Of a stretch of DNA of 64,000 bases, positions 17,525 through 26,590 are shown piece after piece (position 1 is the first letter of the stretch; each line of letters opens with the position of its first letter). The DNA comes from Sulfurimonas sp. (GTDB lineage Bacteria; Campylobacterota; Campylobacteria; Campylobacterales; Sulfurimonadaceae). The position numbers and the translations under genes were made by a program. The notes under the pieces were generated by a model. The model ran no database searches, was not told the DNA's origin, and was given only the letters and a program-made list of their open reading frames with translations. Where the stretch lies: assembly GCF_029027405.1 (NCBI RefSeq), contig NZ_CP093396.1, positions 992,001 through 1,056,000 of the forward strand. The letters run 5' to 3'.

Positions 17525-18590
17525 ATATAGAGCCTTATGGCTAAATGATGATAACTTTTTAGAAGTTATCGACCAGAGAAAACTTCCCTTTGAATATGTA
17601 ACAAAAGTTTTAAAAACTACTGATGGAATTGTTGAAGCGATAAAAAATATGACAGTTCGTGGTGCTGGGGTTATAGGAAGTGTTGCAGCTTTTGGCATCT
17701 ATACTGCATCTATGGAAGTGGAAAATTTGGGCTATGAAAAGTTAAAAGAAAAAGCAAAACTCATTAGAGATTCTCGACCAACGGCAGTAAACCTTATGTG
17801 GGCAGTTGATAAGATGATGGAGCTTTTAAAAAATTCAACTAACTTAGTTGCAGATGCTAAAAAATATGCCATAGAACTCAATGATGAAGAAGCAAAAGAA
17901 AGTCAAAATATCGCAAAACATGGTGCTGACATAATTGAAGAAATTTTAAAGAAAAAAAGTAAAACTAAGATAAATATTTTGACTCACTGCAATGCTGGTT
18001 GGTTAGCAGTCATAGATGAAGGAACTGCTTTAGCTCCAATATATGAAGCACAAAAAAGAGGGATAGATGTTCATGTTTGGGTAGATGAAACAAGACCTAG
18101 AAATCAAGGAGCATCTTTAACTGCTTGGGAGCTAACTCAAAGTAAAGTTAATCATACAATTATTGCAGATAATACAGGTGGACATCTTATGCAAATAGGT
18201 GAAGTTGATATGGTTATCACAGGTGCTGATAGAGTAAGTGCAAATGGCGATGTGGCAAATAAAATAGGAACATATTTAAAGGCACTTGCTGCAAAAGATA
18301 ATGGCGTTCCTTTTTATGTAGCTATCCCAGCATCTACCTTTGACTTTGATATAAGAGATGGAATGAAAGAGATTCCTATAGAGCTAAGAAGTGAAGATGA
18401 AGTTAAGTATATGAAAGGTATAGATGCTTCTGGAGTTGTAAGAGAAGTTTTAATCACTCCAAAAGATTCACCTGCAATAAATTATGGGTTTGATGTTACA
18501 CCAGCAAGACTTATAACTGGACTTATAACGGACAAAGGAGTTTGTAAAGCAAACTTTAGTGAGATAAATAAAAAATTTAAGAAGGCATAA
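17514..18590 (+). CDS. mtnA: S-methyl-5-thioribose-1-phosphate isomerase
   Basis: Converts methylthioribose-1-phosphate to methylthioribulose-1-phosphate. The 358-residue protein shows TVRGAGVIG, the cysteine of THCNAGWLA, the VDETRPRNQGA stretch and the aspartate of ITGADRVSANGDVANKIGTY, all MtnA/eIF2B-like signatures. The start is a TTG at 17514 within the end of mtnK, with GGAG about 8 bases before it, so translation is coupled. None of mtnB, mtnC or mtnD follows; an aldolase fusion does instead, pointing to the DHAP shunt rather than the full methionine salvage cycle. Confidence 0.95.
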   Translation: MQGKYRALWLNDDNFLEVIDQRKLPFEYVTKVLKTTDGIVEAIKNMTVRGAGVIGSVAAFGIYTASMEVENLGYEKLKEKAKLIRDSRPTAVNLMWAVDKMMELLKNSTNLVADAKKYAIELNDEEAKESQNIAKHGADIIEEILKKKSKTKINILTHCNAGWLAVIDEGTALAPIYEAQKRGIDVHVWVDETRPRNQGASLTAWELTQSKVNHTIIADNTGGHLMQIGEVDMVITGADRVSANGDVANKIGTYLKALAAKDNGVPFYVAIPASTFDFDIRDGMKEIPIELRSEDEVKYMKGIDASGVVREVLITPKDSPAINYGFDVTPARLITGLITDKGVCKANFSEINKKFKKA

Positions 18591-18592
18591 TT

Positions 18593-20554
18593 ATGAAAAG
18601 TTTATGGAATAATAACGAAGCAAAAAAGTACAAAACAGATTTAGATTTAAGAGTTTATACATCAAGACTTTTAGGACAAGATAGCTCTTTAGTTTTACAT
18701 GGTGGTGGAAATACTTCTGTGAAATCGACTGCTATAAATCTTTTTGGTGATGAAGAAGAGATACTTTATGTAAAGGGAAGTGGTTGGGATTTAGCAACTA
18801 TTGAAGCTGAAGGTTTTGCTCCTGTTAAGATGGAAATGTTACTTAAAATGGCGAAATTAGAAGAGTTAAACGACCCAGATATGGTTAAGTATCAAAGACT
18901 TGCTATGACAAACCCATCTGCTCCAAACCCTTCTGTTGAAGCTATTCTTCATGCTATTATCCCTTTTAAATTTGTTGACCATACTCATACAGACGCTGTT
19001 GTGACTATTACAAATACAAAAGGTGGCGAAGATAAAATAAAAGAACTTTATGGAGATAAAGTTCTAATTATTCCTTATATTATGCCAGGGTTCGTTCTTG
19101 CAAAATTGATTTATGATATGACTAGAGATGTTGATTGGTCTCAGTTAGAAGGTATGGTTCTTATGAATCATGGTCTTTTTACTTTTAACGATAACGCACA
19201 AAAGTCTTATGAAAAAACCATAGAGTTAGTTGATAAGGCTGAGAAATATTTGGCTCAAAATGGTGCAGTTATAAATGTAACTGATGATAAAACTACTATT
19301 GGGATTTTAGAATTAGCAAATATAAGACGAGAAGTATCAAAACTTAAAAAACATGCAACTATTTCTATATTAAACGATTCAAATGAAGCGATAAACTTCT
19401 CGAAACAAGATATAGAAAAAATAGCAACGCAGGGTCCTTTAACTCCTGATCATGTTATAAGAACAAAAAGAATTCCAGTAATATTAAGAGATGGTGCTAA
19501 GATTGATTTAGCTTATTTCGTTGAGGATTATAAAAAGTATTTTGAAGAAAATAAAACTGATGAAACTCTTTTAAATCCAGCTCCAAATTTTGCAATATTA
19601 AAAAACAATGGAAGCCTCTCTTTTGGTAAAAATGCAAAAGAAGCAAATATTATTAAAGATATAAATGAGCATTCGTTTGAAGCAATTTTAAAGGCTGAGA
19701 AATTAGGTGGATATAAAGCTTTAAGTGCGGCAAAAATATTTGAAGTTGAGTATTGGAGCTTAGAACAAGCTAAACTAAAAAAGAGTGGAAATTCTCTTGA
19801 ATTTGGGGGAAAAGTTGCACTTGTAACTGGTGGAGCTAGTGGTATTGGTCGCTCTATTGCACAGATGCTAAATGCTAAAGGTGCGGCAGTAGTTGTTCTT
19901 GATATAAATCCTGAGGTAGAGCAGATATTTAATAAGGCTGATGCTAAAGGTGTGAAGTGCGATTTAACTTCAAGTTCTGATATAAAAAATGCTATAGAAG
20001 TTGCTGTTAAAAGTTTTGGAGGGATTGATATAGTTGTAAGTAATGCAGGTATTTTTACTCCAAGTGAAAACCTTGATACATTAAGTGATGAAAATTGGGA
20101 AAAAAGTATGAATATAAATCTAACTTCCCATCAAAAACTTATAAAACAAACAGCACCATTTTTAAAACTTGGTATAGATGCTAGCATCATTATGGTCGCA
20201 TCTAAAAACTTCCCAGCACCAGGAAAAGGAGCGGCTGCTTACTCTGTTGCAAAAGCAGGTCAAACTCAACTAGCAAGAATTGCGGCACTTGAATTTGGTG
20301 AATATGGTGTTAGAGTAAATACTCTGCATCCTCATGCTGTTTTTGATACTGCAATTTGGACAGATGAAGTTTTAGCCAATCGTGCAAAAGCTTATGGAAT
20401 GAGTGTCCAAGAATATAAAACAAATAATGTTTTAAAGACTGAAATTCGTTCTAATGATGTAGCAGAGTTAGTTTGTGCAATGGCTGGAAAGGCATTTGCT
20501 AAAACAACAGGTGCTCAAGTTGCCATAGATGGCGGAAGTGACAGGATTATATAA
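18593..20554 (+). CDS. Bifunctional class II aldolase / short-chain dehydrogenase, probable methylthioribulose-1-phosphate aldolase
   Basis: A 653-residue fusion. The N-terminal half is a class II (zinc) aldolase: LHGGGNTSVK, EAILHAIIPF, the HTHTDAV histidines and MNHGLF. The C-terminal half (from about residue 400) is an SDR: KVALVTGGASGIGRSIAQ for NAD(P), NAG, and YSVAKAG (Tyr-x3-Lys). Related fusions act on rhamnulose-1-phosphate. Right after mtnK-mtnA the likely substrate is methylthioribulose-1-phosphate (or the 5-deoxy analogue), cleaved to dihydroxyacetone phosphate plus an aldehyde that the SDR domain could oxidise or reduce. The 2-base gap to mtnA and the direct TAA-ATG junction to mqnE support one operon. 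Confidence 0.85.
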   Translation: MKSLWNNNEAKKYKTDLDLRVYTSRLLGQDSSLVLHGGGNTSVKSTAINLFGDEEEILYVKGSGWDLATIEAEGFAPVKMEMLLKMAKLEELNDPDMVKYQRLAMTNPSAPNPSVEAILHAIIPFKFVDHTHTDAVVTITNTKGGEDKIKELYGDKVLIIPYIMPGFVLAKLIYDMTRDVDWSQLEGMVLMNHGLFTFNDNAQKSYEKTIELVDKAEKYLAQNGAVINVTDDKTTIGILELANIRREVSKLKKHATISILNDSNEAINFSKQDIEKIATQGPLTPDHVIRTKRIPVILRDGAKIDLAYFVEDYKKYFEENKTDETLLNPAPNFAILKNNGSLSFGKNAKEANIIKDINEHSFEAILKAEKLGGYKALSAAKIFEVEYWSLEQAKLKKSGNSLEFGGKVALVTGGASGIGRSIAQMLNAKGAAVVVLDINPEVEQIFNKADAKGVKCDLTSSSDIKNAIEVAVKSFGGIDIVVSNAGIFTPSENLDTLSDENWEKSMNINLTSHQKLIKQTAPFLKLGIDASIIMVASKNFPAPGKGAAAYSVAKAGQTQLARIAALEFGEYGVRVNTLHPHAVFDTAIWTDEVLANRAKAYGMSVQEYKTNNVLKTEIRSNDVAELVCAMAGKAFAKTTGAQVAIDGGSDRII

Positions 20555-21589
20555 ATGAATCGTTTAAACTTTGAGCAATCTCTTGAGCTATATGAGATGG
20601 ATTTTTTTACTCTTGGAGTTATGGCAGATGAAAGACGAAAAGAACTTCATGGTAAAAAAACTTACTTTAATATAAATCGTCATATAAATCCTACAAATGT
20701 TTGTGCTGATGTTTGTAAGTTTTGTGCGTATTCGGCAACTAGAAAAAACCCGAACCAATACACAATGACTCATGATGAGATTATGGAGATTGTCAAAGAT
20801 GTTGCGAGTCGTGGAGCAAAAGAAGTTCACATAGTTTCTGCTCATAATCCAAATACTGGACTTGAGTGGTACTTAGAGATTTTTAAAAAGATAAAAACCG
20901 CTTATCCGCATCTTCATGTTAAAGCGCTTACAGCAGCTGAAGTTGATTTTTTAGCAAGAGAATATGACAAAAGTTATGATGAAATACTAGACCTTATGGT
21001 TGAAAACGGTGTTGACTCTATGCCTGGTGGTGGTGCTGAAATCTTTGATGAGAAGGTTCGTGATTTTATATGTAAGGGTAAAGTGACTTCGGCTCAATGG
21101 TTGGAGATACATGAAAAATGGCATGCTAGAGGCAAAATGTCAAATGTAACTATGCTTTTTGGTCATGTTGAAAGTCGAGAAAATAGAATTGACCATATGA
21201 TGAGAATACGAGAACTTCAAGATAAAACAGGTGGTTTTAATGCTTTTATACCTCTAGTTTATCAAAGAGAAAACAACTATTTAAAAGTTAAAGATTTTAT
21301 GAGTGCAAATGAAATCTTAAAAACTATGGCAGTGAGCCGTTTAGTTTTAGATAATGTACCTAATATAAAAGCGTATTGGGTTACAAGTACAGTAAATCTT
21401 GCTCTTTTAGCACAAGAATTTGGAGCAAATGACCTAGATGGAACGATAGAAAAAGAGTCTATAAACTCAGCGGCTGGAGCGGCTAGTGCTAATGGTGTAA
21501 ACTTAGAAGATTTTGTAGCACAGATAAAAAATAGTGGTTTTATGCCTGTTGAAAGAGATAGTTTATATAATGAAATTAAAGAGTGGTAA
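20555..21589 (+). CDS. mqnE: Aminodeoxyfutalosine synthase (radical SAM, menaquinone pathway)
   Basis: A 344-residue radical SAM enzyme with the cluster motif CADVCKFC (Cx3Cx2C), followed by ASRGAKEVHIVSAHNP, ALTAAEV and MPGGGAEIF, as in MqnE. It joins the adenosyl part of SAM to 3-(1-carboxyvinyloxy)benzoate, giving aminodeoxyfutalosine. MqnC is the closest alternative. Known: in Campylobacterota the same nucleosidase (MTAN/MqnB) cleaves aminodeoxyfutalosine and methylthioadenosine, which ties this gene to the mtn genes before it. Start and stop abut both neighbours without gaps. Confidence 0.9.
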   Translation: MNRLNFEQSLELYEMDFFTLGVMADERRKELHGKKTYFNINRHINPTNVCADVCKFCAYSATRKNPNQYTMTHDEIMEIVKDVASRGAKEVHIVSAHNPNTGLEWYLEIFKKIKTAYPHLHVKALTAAEVDFLAREYDKSYDEILDLMVENGVDSMPGGGAEIFDEKVRDFICKGKVTSAQWLEIHEKWHARGKMSNVTMLFGHVESRENRIDHMMRIRELQDKTGGFNAFIPLVYQRENNYLKVKDFMSANEILKTMAVSRLVLDNVPNIKAYWVTSTVNLALLAQEFGANDLDGTIEKESINSAAGAASANGVNLEDFVAQIKNSGFMPVERDSLYNEIKEW

Positions 21590-22381
21590 ATGAATGTAAC
21601 GGTTATCATTCCAACCTATAACCGCTATGAAGTTTTAAAAAGAGCGTTAGCATCTATATATGCTCAAACTCATCAGCCAAAAGAAGTTATAGTTATTGAT
21701 GATGGTTCAACAGATGCAACTTCACAAATAACACAAGATTTTCCAAATATAAAATATATTTATCAAAAAAATACAGGAGTTTCAAGTGCTAGAAACTTGG
21801 GTATTAAAAATGCAAAATATGAATGGTTGGCATTTTTGGATTCTGATGATGAGTGGCATGAAAATAAACTACAAGAGCATCTATACTTTCACAAAAATAA
21901 TCAAAATATTTTTATGAGTTATACAGATGAAAAATGGATAAGAAATAATAAAGAAGTAAAAATCCCAATAAAATATCATAAACATGGAGGAAAGATTTTT
22001 AAAGAGTGTCTTTCTCATTGTGTCATAGCTCCTTCTGCTACACTAATTCATAAGGATGTATTAAATGATGTTGGAGAGTTTGATGAAGACTTAGAAGTTT
22101 GTGAAGATTATGATTTATGGTTACGAGTTTCTATTAAATATGAAATAGGTCTTATTGACAAGAAACTTATTACAAAATATGGTGGAGATGAAGACCAGCT
22201 TAGCATAAAGTTTTGGGGTATGGATAGGTTTAGAGTTAAAGCACTTGAAAAATTATTACCAAATATTCAAGTAAAAAAAGAGTTATTAAAAAAATATGAC
22301 TTACTTTTAAAAGGTGCCATAAAACATGATAAAATACAAGAAATTAATATTTACGAAAAAAGATTAGAGGATTTAGATTGA
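21590..22381 (+). CDS. Family 2 glycosyltransferase
   Basis: A 263-residue GT-A protein: VTVIIPTYNRYEVLKRAL, DDGSTDAT, NTGVSSARNLG and LDSDDEW with the metal-binding DxD-like site, then a VCEDYDLWLRVS acceptor segment. It transfers a sugar from a nucleotide donor, probably on the cytoplasmic face to a lipid-linked glycan. It begins directly at the mqnE stop and overlaps the oligosaccharyltransferase gene by 4 bases, so it probably builds the glycan that PglB transfers (inferred). Confidence 0.85.
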   Translation: MNVTVIIPTYNRYEVLKRALASIYAQTHQPKEVIVIDDGSTDATSQITQDFPNIKYIYQKNTGVSSARNLGIKNAKYEWLAFLDSDDEWHENKLQEHLYFHKNNQNIFMSYTDEKWIRNNKEVKIPIKYHKHGGKIFKECLSHCVIAPSATLIHKDVLNDVGEFDEDLEVCEDYDLWLRVSIKYEIGLIDKKLITKYGGDEDQLSIKFWGMDRFRVKALEKLLPNIQVKKELLKKYDLLLKGAIKHDKIQEINIYEKRLEDLD

Positions 22382-24507
22382 ATAATATATCATCACAAAC
22401 AAAATTAACAGTAGGTTATATACTTATTGCATTAGCATTCTCAGTAGCGATGCGCCTTATTTGGGTTTACCAGTTTAGTGGATATGAACCATATATGTTT
22501 AATGGTCAGTTTATGATAAATACAAATGATGGATATTATTGGGCGGAGGGGGCTAGAGACATACTTAGTGGAGTTTCTCAAGATAATGACCTTTCACCAA
22601 TTATTACTGCTACTTCTATTCTCACAGCATTCTTTGCATATATATTTCCATTTTCTTTTGAGACTATTATGTTTTACATGCCAGTGGTTTTGGGTTCATT
22701 AGTTGTAATTCCAATTGTCTTAATTGCCAAAAGTATAGATAATTTAGAGTTAGGTTTTATAGCTGCTCTTTTAGCATCTATTGCTTGGAGTTATTATAAT
22801 CGTACAATGGTTGGTTATTATGATACGGACATGTTAAACGTAGTCCTTCCAATGTTTTTACTTTGGTCTATCATTTTGGCAATTCAAACAAATGAAAATA
22901 AATATCTTCTTATTACAGCATTAGATATTTTAGTATATAGATGGTGGTATCCACAAAGTTATGCTCTAGAATTCTCATTTTTTGGCTTGATACTACTTTA
23001 TACTTTGGTATGGGATAGAAAAAATCTTTATAATTATAAACTATTGGCAATTATGATGTTTGCTATGTTAAATATAGATGGTTTTATACGCTTTCCTATT
23101 GTCATTGGTTTATTTTATGCTTTTAAACAAGAAAAATTTCAAAAATATATTTATCCTATTTTTGCTATCTCAGTAGTGGCATTTTTTACTACGGGTGGTT
23201 TTAATCCTATTTGGAGTAAGTTAAAAGCTTATGTATTTAAAGATGCTATTGTAGCTACGAAAGATGGACTAAATCTTCATTTTTACTCTGTTATGCAGAC
23301 GGTTAGAGAAGCAGGACAAATCTCTTTTGAAAGATTTGCTAATCGCATAAGTGGGCATATTATTACACTCCTTTTATCTGTTGTTGGTTATATATACTTG
23401 GTTTATAAACATAGAATTATGATTTTAGGACTTCCTATGATAGGGCTTGGTTTTTTAGCTTTAACAGGTGGTCTTAGATTTACTATATATGCTGTTCCTT
23501 TAATGGCTTTTGGAGTAGCTTTTTTAATCACAGAACTCTCAGTAAAAATGCCAACAAAAAAGTTAAAATACTTAAGTATTATTGCTTTTACTTTAGCAAT
23601 TTTGTATCCGAATTATAAGCATATTGATGCGTATAAAGTTCCAACAGTTTTTAATGTTGATGAGGTGAAAGTGTTAAATAAGTTAAAAATCATAGCCGAT
23701 AGAGAAGACTATGTAGTTTCTTGGTGGGATTATGGTTTCCCTATACGATATTACGCTGATGTGAAAACTTTAATAGATGGAGGGAAGCATAGTGGAAGTG
23801 TGAATTTCCCTGTTAGTTATGTTTTAACTAATCCTTCGCATAAAGCTGCAAAAATGGCTAGACTAGATGTTGAATATACAGAGAAAGCTTTTGATATTAG
23901 AGAAAAAAATAAACACCTAGAAGAATCAAAACGAGTAAGATTAAAAACAAATATAGAAGAGATGACAAAAGACTATGGCTTTAAAGATACAAATGATTTC
24001 TTAGCCTCTTTATCAACAGAGATAAAATTACCTAAAAAAACAAGAGATATTTATTTGTTTTTGCCTTTTAAGATGCTTGGCATCTATCCAACTGTAAAGG
24101 TATTCTCAAATTTAAATCTGATGAACGGAAAACAAAAGAGAGAGCCATTTTTCTATATGAGTAGAAATTTTAATGAAACTCAAAACACTATCGAACTTGG
24201 GAGTGGAGTTTCATTAAGTAAAGCACAAGGTATTATAAATATAGGAGGAGAAAAGGTTGGAGTTAAAAGAATTGTAACAACTTACTATGACAAAAGGGGT
24301 ACGTTACAAAAAAATATAACAATGACAAACTACAATGCACCAGTAAGCTTAATTTATATGTCGACATATAAAACTTTTTTAGTTGTAGATGAGCAAACAT
24401 ATAATTCACTTTATATTCAACTTATGGTTTTAGAAGAGTATGACAGAAATCTTTTTGAGCAAGTTCTTACAAATCCACATGTAAAAGTTTATAAGCTTAA
24501 GATATAA
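22378..24507 (+). CDS. pglB: STT3/PglB-type oligosaccharyltransferase
   Basis: A 709-residue multi-spanning membrane protein. The N-terminal two thirds consist of hydrophobic helices with an early loop containing NTNDGYYWAEGARD, an STT3-like acidic site. The C-terminal domain carries the signature WWDYG near residues 449-453 (SWWDYGFPIRYYADV), as in Campylobacter PglB. It transfers lipid-linked glycan to Asn in D/E-x-N-x-S/T sequons in the periplasm. TTG start at 22378 overlapping the previous TGA. The gene is outside a classical pgl cluster, paired only with one glycosyltransferase. Confidence 0.93.
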   Translation: MNNISSQTKLTVGYILIALAFSVAMRLIWVYQFSGYEPYMFNGQFMINTNDGYYWAEGARDILSGVSQDNDLSPIITATSILTAFFAYIFPFSFETIMFYMPVVLGSLVVIPIVLIAKSIDNLELGFIAALLASIAWSYYNRTMVGYYDTDMLNVVLPMFLLWSIILAIQTNENKYLLITALDILVYRWWYPQSYALEFSFFGLILLYTLVWDRKNLYNYKLLAIMMFAMLNIDGFIRFPIVIGLFYAFKQEKFQKYIYPIFAISVVAFFTTGGFNPIWSKLKAYVFKDAIVATKDGLNLHFYSVMQTVREAGQISFERFANRISGHIITLLLSVVGYIYLVYKHRIMILGLPMIGLGFLALTGGLRFTIYAVPLMAFGVAFLITELSVKMPTKKLKYLSIIAFTLAILYPNYKHIDAYKVPTVFNVDEVKVLNKLKIIADREDYVVSWWDYGFPIRYYADVKTLIDGGKHSGSVNFPVSYVLTNPSHKAAKMARLDVEYTEKAFDIREKNKHLEESKRVRLKTNIEEMTKDYGFKDTNDFLASLSTEIKLPKKTRDIYLFLPFKMLGIYPTVKVFSNLNLMNGKQKREPFFYMSRNFNETQNTIELGSGVSLSKAQGIINIGGEKVGVKRIVTTYYDKRGTLQKNITMTNYNAPVSLIYMSTYKTFLVVDEQTYNSLYIQLMVLEEYDRNLFEQVLTNPHVKVYKLKI

Positions 24508-24512
24508 AGAAT

Positions 24513-25304
24513 ATGAAGAAATTTTTGCTTATTTTTCTGTTTTCATCTCTTTTTGCACAGAAACCTGAACTATTTCTTTTAAATAAATATAGCACAGATA
24601 TAGATGTGACTTCTTGGTATATGAGTGAAAAACTTGATGGCGTTAGAGCCTATTGGGATGGAGAGAAACTAATATCTCGAAACGGAAAAGTTTTTTCTGC
24701 TCCTGCTTTTTTTATAAAAGATTTCCCTAAAAATAAACTAGATGGTGAACTTTGGAGTAAGAGAGGTGACTTTTCAAATGTATCTTCGATAGTAAATAGA
24801 AAAAAAGCCAATGAGGCTTGGAAAAATTTAACTTACAATATTTTTGAAGTCCCAGATGCTAAAGGCAATCTTTTAGAACGACTAAAAATAGTTAGAACTA
24901 ATAAATACATTAAAGTAATAAAACAAATAAAAGTAAAAGATAAGAAGCATCTAGACTCTTTTTTAAAAACTATTGAAGAGAAGGGCGGAGAAGGAGTTGT
25001 CGTTCGTGATGGGAGTTTAAACTACTATGCTAAAAGGAATAATGACGCACTAAAAGTAAAGAGTTATATAGATGAAGAGTGTGTTGTTGTAGGATATAAT
25101 GAAGGTCATGGAAAGTATAAAGGCTTAGTTGGTTCAATCTCTTGTAAAATGAATAATAAACAAGTCATAAAGATAGGAAGTGGACTGAAAAATTATCAAA
25201 GAAAAAATCCTCCAAAAATTGGTGCTATAATAACCTTTAAATATTATGGTTTAACCTCAAAAGGAAATCCTAGGTTTCCAGTTTTTTTACATGAGAGAAA
25301 CTAA
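24513..25304 (+). CDS. ligE: Exported ATP-dependent DNA ligase (LigE type)
   Basis: A 263-residue protein with a signal peptide (MKKFLLIFLFSSLFA). Ligase motifs in order: KLDGVRA (motif I with the adenylated Lys), SRNGK, LDGELW (III), GGEGVVVR (IV) and LKVKSY (V), then a small OB-fold ending in FKYYGLTSKGNPRFPVF. LigE enzymes are minimal ATP-dependent ligases thought to act in the periplasm, possibly on incoming or extracellular DNA. A ComEA-like DNA-binding protein is encoded at 26591, which fits that link. Five bases after pglB and 11 before pgi, so co-transcribed. Confidence 0.9.
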   Translation: MKKFLLIFLFSSLFAQKPELFLLNKYSTDIDVTSWYMSEKLDGVRAYWDGEKLISRNGKVFSAPAFFIKDFPKNKLDGELWSKRGDFSNVSSIVNRKKANEAWKNLTYNIFEVPDAKGNLLERLKIVRTNKYIKVIKQIKVKDKKHLDSFLKTIEEKGGEGVVVRDGSLNYYAKRNNDALKVKSYIDEECVVVGYNEGHGKYKGLVGSISCKMNNKQVIKIGSGLKNYQRKNPPKIGAIITFKYYGLTSKGNPRFPVFLHERN

Positions 25305-25315
25305 AAAGAAGAGAT

Positions 25316-26518
25316 ATGAAATATACAAATAATTTTAACCCAACCATTTCAGATACAAAGCTGTTTAACGAGATAGAAAAAGAGAAAAAAGATATTGGTT
25401 ATTACAACTTAGTATATCAAGATACTTCCTCATTTAAAGAGTATGCCGCGTCAGTAAAGCAAAAAAACATTATGGTTATTGGCATCGGTGGAAGTACGCT
25501 TGGAACTTATGCCATTTACAAGTTTTTAAAACATTCTAAAACACTTAGTAAAAAACTTTACTTTTTAGAGACAACTGATCCTATAGATATACGCTCAAAA
25601 ATAGAAGCAGTTGATTTAAAAGATACACTTTTTGTAGTTATTTCGAAATCTGGGACTACAATAGAGACTATCTCTATATTTAAGTATATAAATTCACTCG
25701 TTAAATGTGATAAAAATAATACTTTAATTATTACAGAAAACGATTCTAAACTTAAATCTTACGCAGATAAAAATAGTATAAAAACTTTTGATATTCCAAA
25801 AAATGTTGGTGGAAGATTTTCTGTATTTAGTGCTGTTGGATTACTTCCTTTAGCTATGGTAGGTTTAGATATAGATAAACTTTTAAGTGGAGTAAAGAGT
25901 ACACATAACTCATTTTTTAATAAAAAAGATGTTTTTCATAGACTCTTAAAAAAAGCAAGATTTTTTACAGAGTATAAAAATAGATTTAATATAAATGTAG
26001 TCTTTTCTTACTCTTCAAGGCTTGAAGGTTTTAACAAATGGTATATTCAACTTTGGGGGGAGAGTTTAGGTAAAATAGATATAAATGAAACTCCCCAAGG
26101 TCTTACACCTATAGGAATTATTGGACCAATAGACCAGCACTCCTTTTTGCAACTTATAGTAGAAGGAAAAAGGGATAAAACAGTAACTGTGATAAAAGTG
26201 GATGATTTTTATAGTAATTTGAAAATACCACACATAAAACTTGAAGGATTAGAAGAGTTAGACTATATAGATGGCTTAGAATTTTCTTCTCTTATAAATA
26301 GCCAAGCAGATGCAACTATAGAGTCCATAAATAACTTAAATGATATACCATGCGATGTTATAACCATAGATGCTGTTAATGAAGAAGCAATAGCAGGGTT
26401 AATGTATGAGTATGAACTTCTTACTTCTATTTGTGCTAAGTTTATGTACATAGATGCATATAATCAACCTGGGGTTGAGAGCGGGAAAATCATACTTAAA
26501 GAGAAGCTAAAAAAATAA
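25316..26518 (+). CDS. pgi: Glucose-6-phosphate isomerase (short form)
   Basis: Interconverts glucose-6-phosphate and fructose-6-phosphate, the substrate of GlmS and the source of mannose and glucose nucleotides. The 400-residue protein is shorter than the 550-residue enterobacterial enzyme, as in other Campylobacterota. Seen: VIGIGGSTLGTYAIYKFL, VISKSGTTIETI, NVGGRFSVFSAVGLLPL, LWGESLGK, DQHSFLQL and a C-terminal AYNQPGVESGK with the catalytic lysine. It is the last gene of the long plus-strand run from 13152. Confidence 0.95.
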   Translation: MKYTNNFNPTISDTKLFNEIEKEKKDIGYYNLVYQDTSSFKEYAASVKQKNIMVIGIGGSTLGTYAIYKFLKHSKTLSKKLYFLETTDPIDIRSKIEAVDLKDTLFVVISKSGTTIETISIFKYINSLVKCDKNNTLIITENDSKLKSYADKNSIKTFDIPKNVGGRFSVFSAVGLLPLAMVGLDIDKLLSGVKSTHNSFFNKKDVFHRLLKKARFFTEYKNRFNINVVFSYSSRLEGFNKWYIQLWGESLGKIDINETPQGLTPIGIIGPIDQHSFLQLIVEGKRDKTVTVIKVDDFYSNLKIPHIKLEGLEELDYIDGLEFSSLINSQADATIESINNLNDIPCDVITIDAVNEEAIAGLMYEYELLTSICAKFMYIDAYNQPGVESGKIILKEKLKK

Positions 26519-26534
26519 TATTGCTTTGTTAGAC

Positions 26535-26563
26535 TTGTCTTTTTATAATCATTTTGATATACT
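26535..26563 (+). promoter_or_regulatory. Candidate sigma-70 promoter before the ComEA-like gene
   Basis: TTGTCT (26535-26540) and TATACT (26558-26563) with a 17-base spacer, in the 72-base gap between pgi and the helix-hairpin-helix gene. Transcription would begin about 20 bases before the ATG and could continue into manC. Confidence 0.5.
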
Positions 26564-26590
26564 ACTCGAAATAAAAATTAAGGTTGTTAA

